Part shown: in pieces, positions 13,172 through 13,909 of the stretch
Numbering within the stretch: the first letter of the stretch is position 1
Layout: every line of letters starts with the position of its first letter
DNA from: Candidatus Galligastranaerophilus intestinigallinarum
Lineage (GTDB): Bacteria; Cyanobacteriota; Vampirovibrionia; Gastranaerophilales; Gastranaerophilaceae
DNA length: 13,909 nucleotides
Direction: 5' to 3'
Assembly (NCBI GenBank): GCA_018715855.1
Contig: DVKW01000199.1
Span: forward strand, 1 to 13,909
Program-made: the position numbers and the translations under genes
The notes under the pieces: model-generated
The model's input: the letters and a program-made list of their open reading frames with translations, nothing else
Database searches by the model: none
Told to the model about the DNA's origin: nothing

Positions 13172-13909
13172 TTTATTTCACCTGTTATATATTTTTCTAT
13201 TGCAAAACTTAACCCGTCTTCATTAATTGTTGGGCAGATAAAATCTGCAATTTCTTTTAATTTGGGGCTTGCATTTCCCATTGCAATTTTTATTCCCGCA
13301 TTTTGAAGCATATCGAAGTCATTATCCTGATCGCCTGATGCCATAATTTCTTCTTTTTTAATTCCCCAATAATTTGAAAGAAATTTTAAGGCTTCCCCTT
13401 TTGTTGCTTTCGGGTCTGTAAATTCAAGGTAATATTTATGGCTTCTTACAATTGTTAATCTACCCTTAAATTGTTCCTTCATTTCTTCTTGAAGTTTTAA
13501 AAGTTCATCTTCATCATAAACAATGGCTAAAAGCTTTGAAACAACATTTAATTTAACTTCATCAAAAGAATTTACCACTTTATATGTTGTGTGGCGGCCT
13601 TTTGTGTAATCTTCCATAAATTTTTTGTTGTCATCTTCAACAATTAAAACGTCATCATTGTATAAATTAAGGTGAAACCCTTTTTTTCTTGATGTTTCTA
13701 TAACTTCTTTTGCAATTTCATTTTTAACGGATGCCTGATGAAGAATTTTATCTCCTTCTCTAATCATTGCCCCTTGATAGCAAACAACGGGAGTTTTAAG
13801 TTCAAGTTCTTGCCTAACAGGGTCTGCCCCCATAAACATTCTTCCCGTTGCAAGGACAACTTTTACACCGTTATTTGTTAAAATGTGAAACAAATTCTTT
13901 AATTTTGGG
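13162..13909 (-). CDS. Cof-type HAD hydrolase, C-terminal part (runs off the window)
   Basis: The open frame continues to the right edge, so the 5' end with the nucleophile motif DxDGT is outside; the TTG at 13893 falls in the middle of a conserved helix (PKLKNLFHILTNNGVKVVLATGR region) and is not the true start. Numbered from that TTG: HAD motif II in VVLATGR (12-18), a large alpha/beta cap (about 40-150), motif III Lys165 in ATKGEALKF, and motif IV GDQDNDFDMLQ (187-197). The pattern is the Cof / IIB subfamily, phosphatases of sugar phosphates, nucleotides or flavin precursors such as FMN or PLP; substrate cannot be assigned. It overlaps ispF by 10 bases at its 3' end. The promoter is outside the window. 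Confidence 0.92.
   Translation of the reverse strand, partial: PKLKNLFHILTNNGVKVVLATGRMFMGADPVRQELELKTPVVCYQGAMIREGDKILHQASVKNEIAKEVIETSRKKGFHLNLYNDDVLIVEDDNKKFMEDYTKGRHTTYKVVNSFDEVKLNVVSKLLAIVYDEDELLKLQEEMKEQFKGRLTIVRSHKYYLEFTDPKATKGEALKFLSNYWGIKKEEIMASGDQDNDFDMLQNAGIKIAMGNASPKLKEIADFICPTINEDGLSFAIEKYITGEIKCV

Noticed and set aside
13891..13893. TTG as the real start of the HAD gene
   Set aside because: The frame is open to the window edge and the DxDGT motif that must precede VVLATGR is missing; the gene is cut by the window.

Overview
The window looks like chromosomal DNA of an AT-rich, anaerobic or microaerophilic, probably host-associated bacterium. Reasons: strongly A/T-biased codons, a superoxide reductase plus ferritin pair, glyQ without an adjacent glyS, MEP-pathway ispF, and a small protein starting with a short 'VSFG' stretch. 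I associate that last feature with Gastranaerophilales (Melainabacteria, non-photosynthetic relatives of cyanobacteria). The assignment is an inference; an AT-rich Firmicute cannot be excluded from this sequence alone.

Layout. At the left edge (minus strand) lies the beginning of a multi-membrane GT-C-type glycosyltransferase, starting with TTG directly after the stop codon of alaS. alaS diverges from a two-zinc-ribbon protein, with two good face-to-face promoters in the gap. A convergent, structured 154-base gap follows, then a membrane-anchored phosphodiester glycosidase-family protein (minus). Across a promoter region comes an unknown 262-residue protein (plus), whose 3' end overlaps convergent bioD by 21 bases and carries the bioD terminator inside its coding sequence. 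Upstream of bioD is a two-gene oxidative-stress/iron operon (desulfoferrodoxin, ferritin), and upstream of that a probable minus-strand operon of glyQ and two tandem paralogous amino-acid permeases.

The accessory-looking part is 11.9-12.7 kb. It holds a 5'-truncated gene whose intact 3' part contains a GC-rich, in-frame linker (KKADG..RPSRGG..PSNN). A second copy of that linker lies 402 bases downstream in the same frame, just after the stop codon. This looks like the C-terminus of a phage- or toxin-type modular protein in which a new C-terminal cassette displaced the old one. A strong bidirectional terminator closes the region and also serves ispF, which overlaps a 5'-truncated Cof-type HAD phosphatase at the right edge.

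Most genes are housekeeping: two aminoacyl-tRNA synthetase genes, isoprenoid and biotin synthesis, amino-acid uptake, and O2/iron defence. No tRNA, rRNA, CRISPR array or complete insertion sequence was seen.
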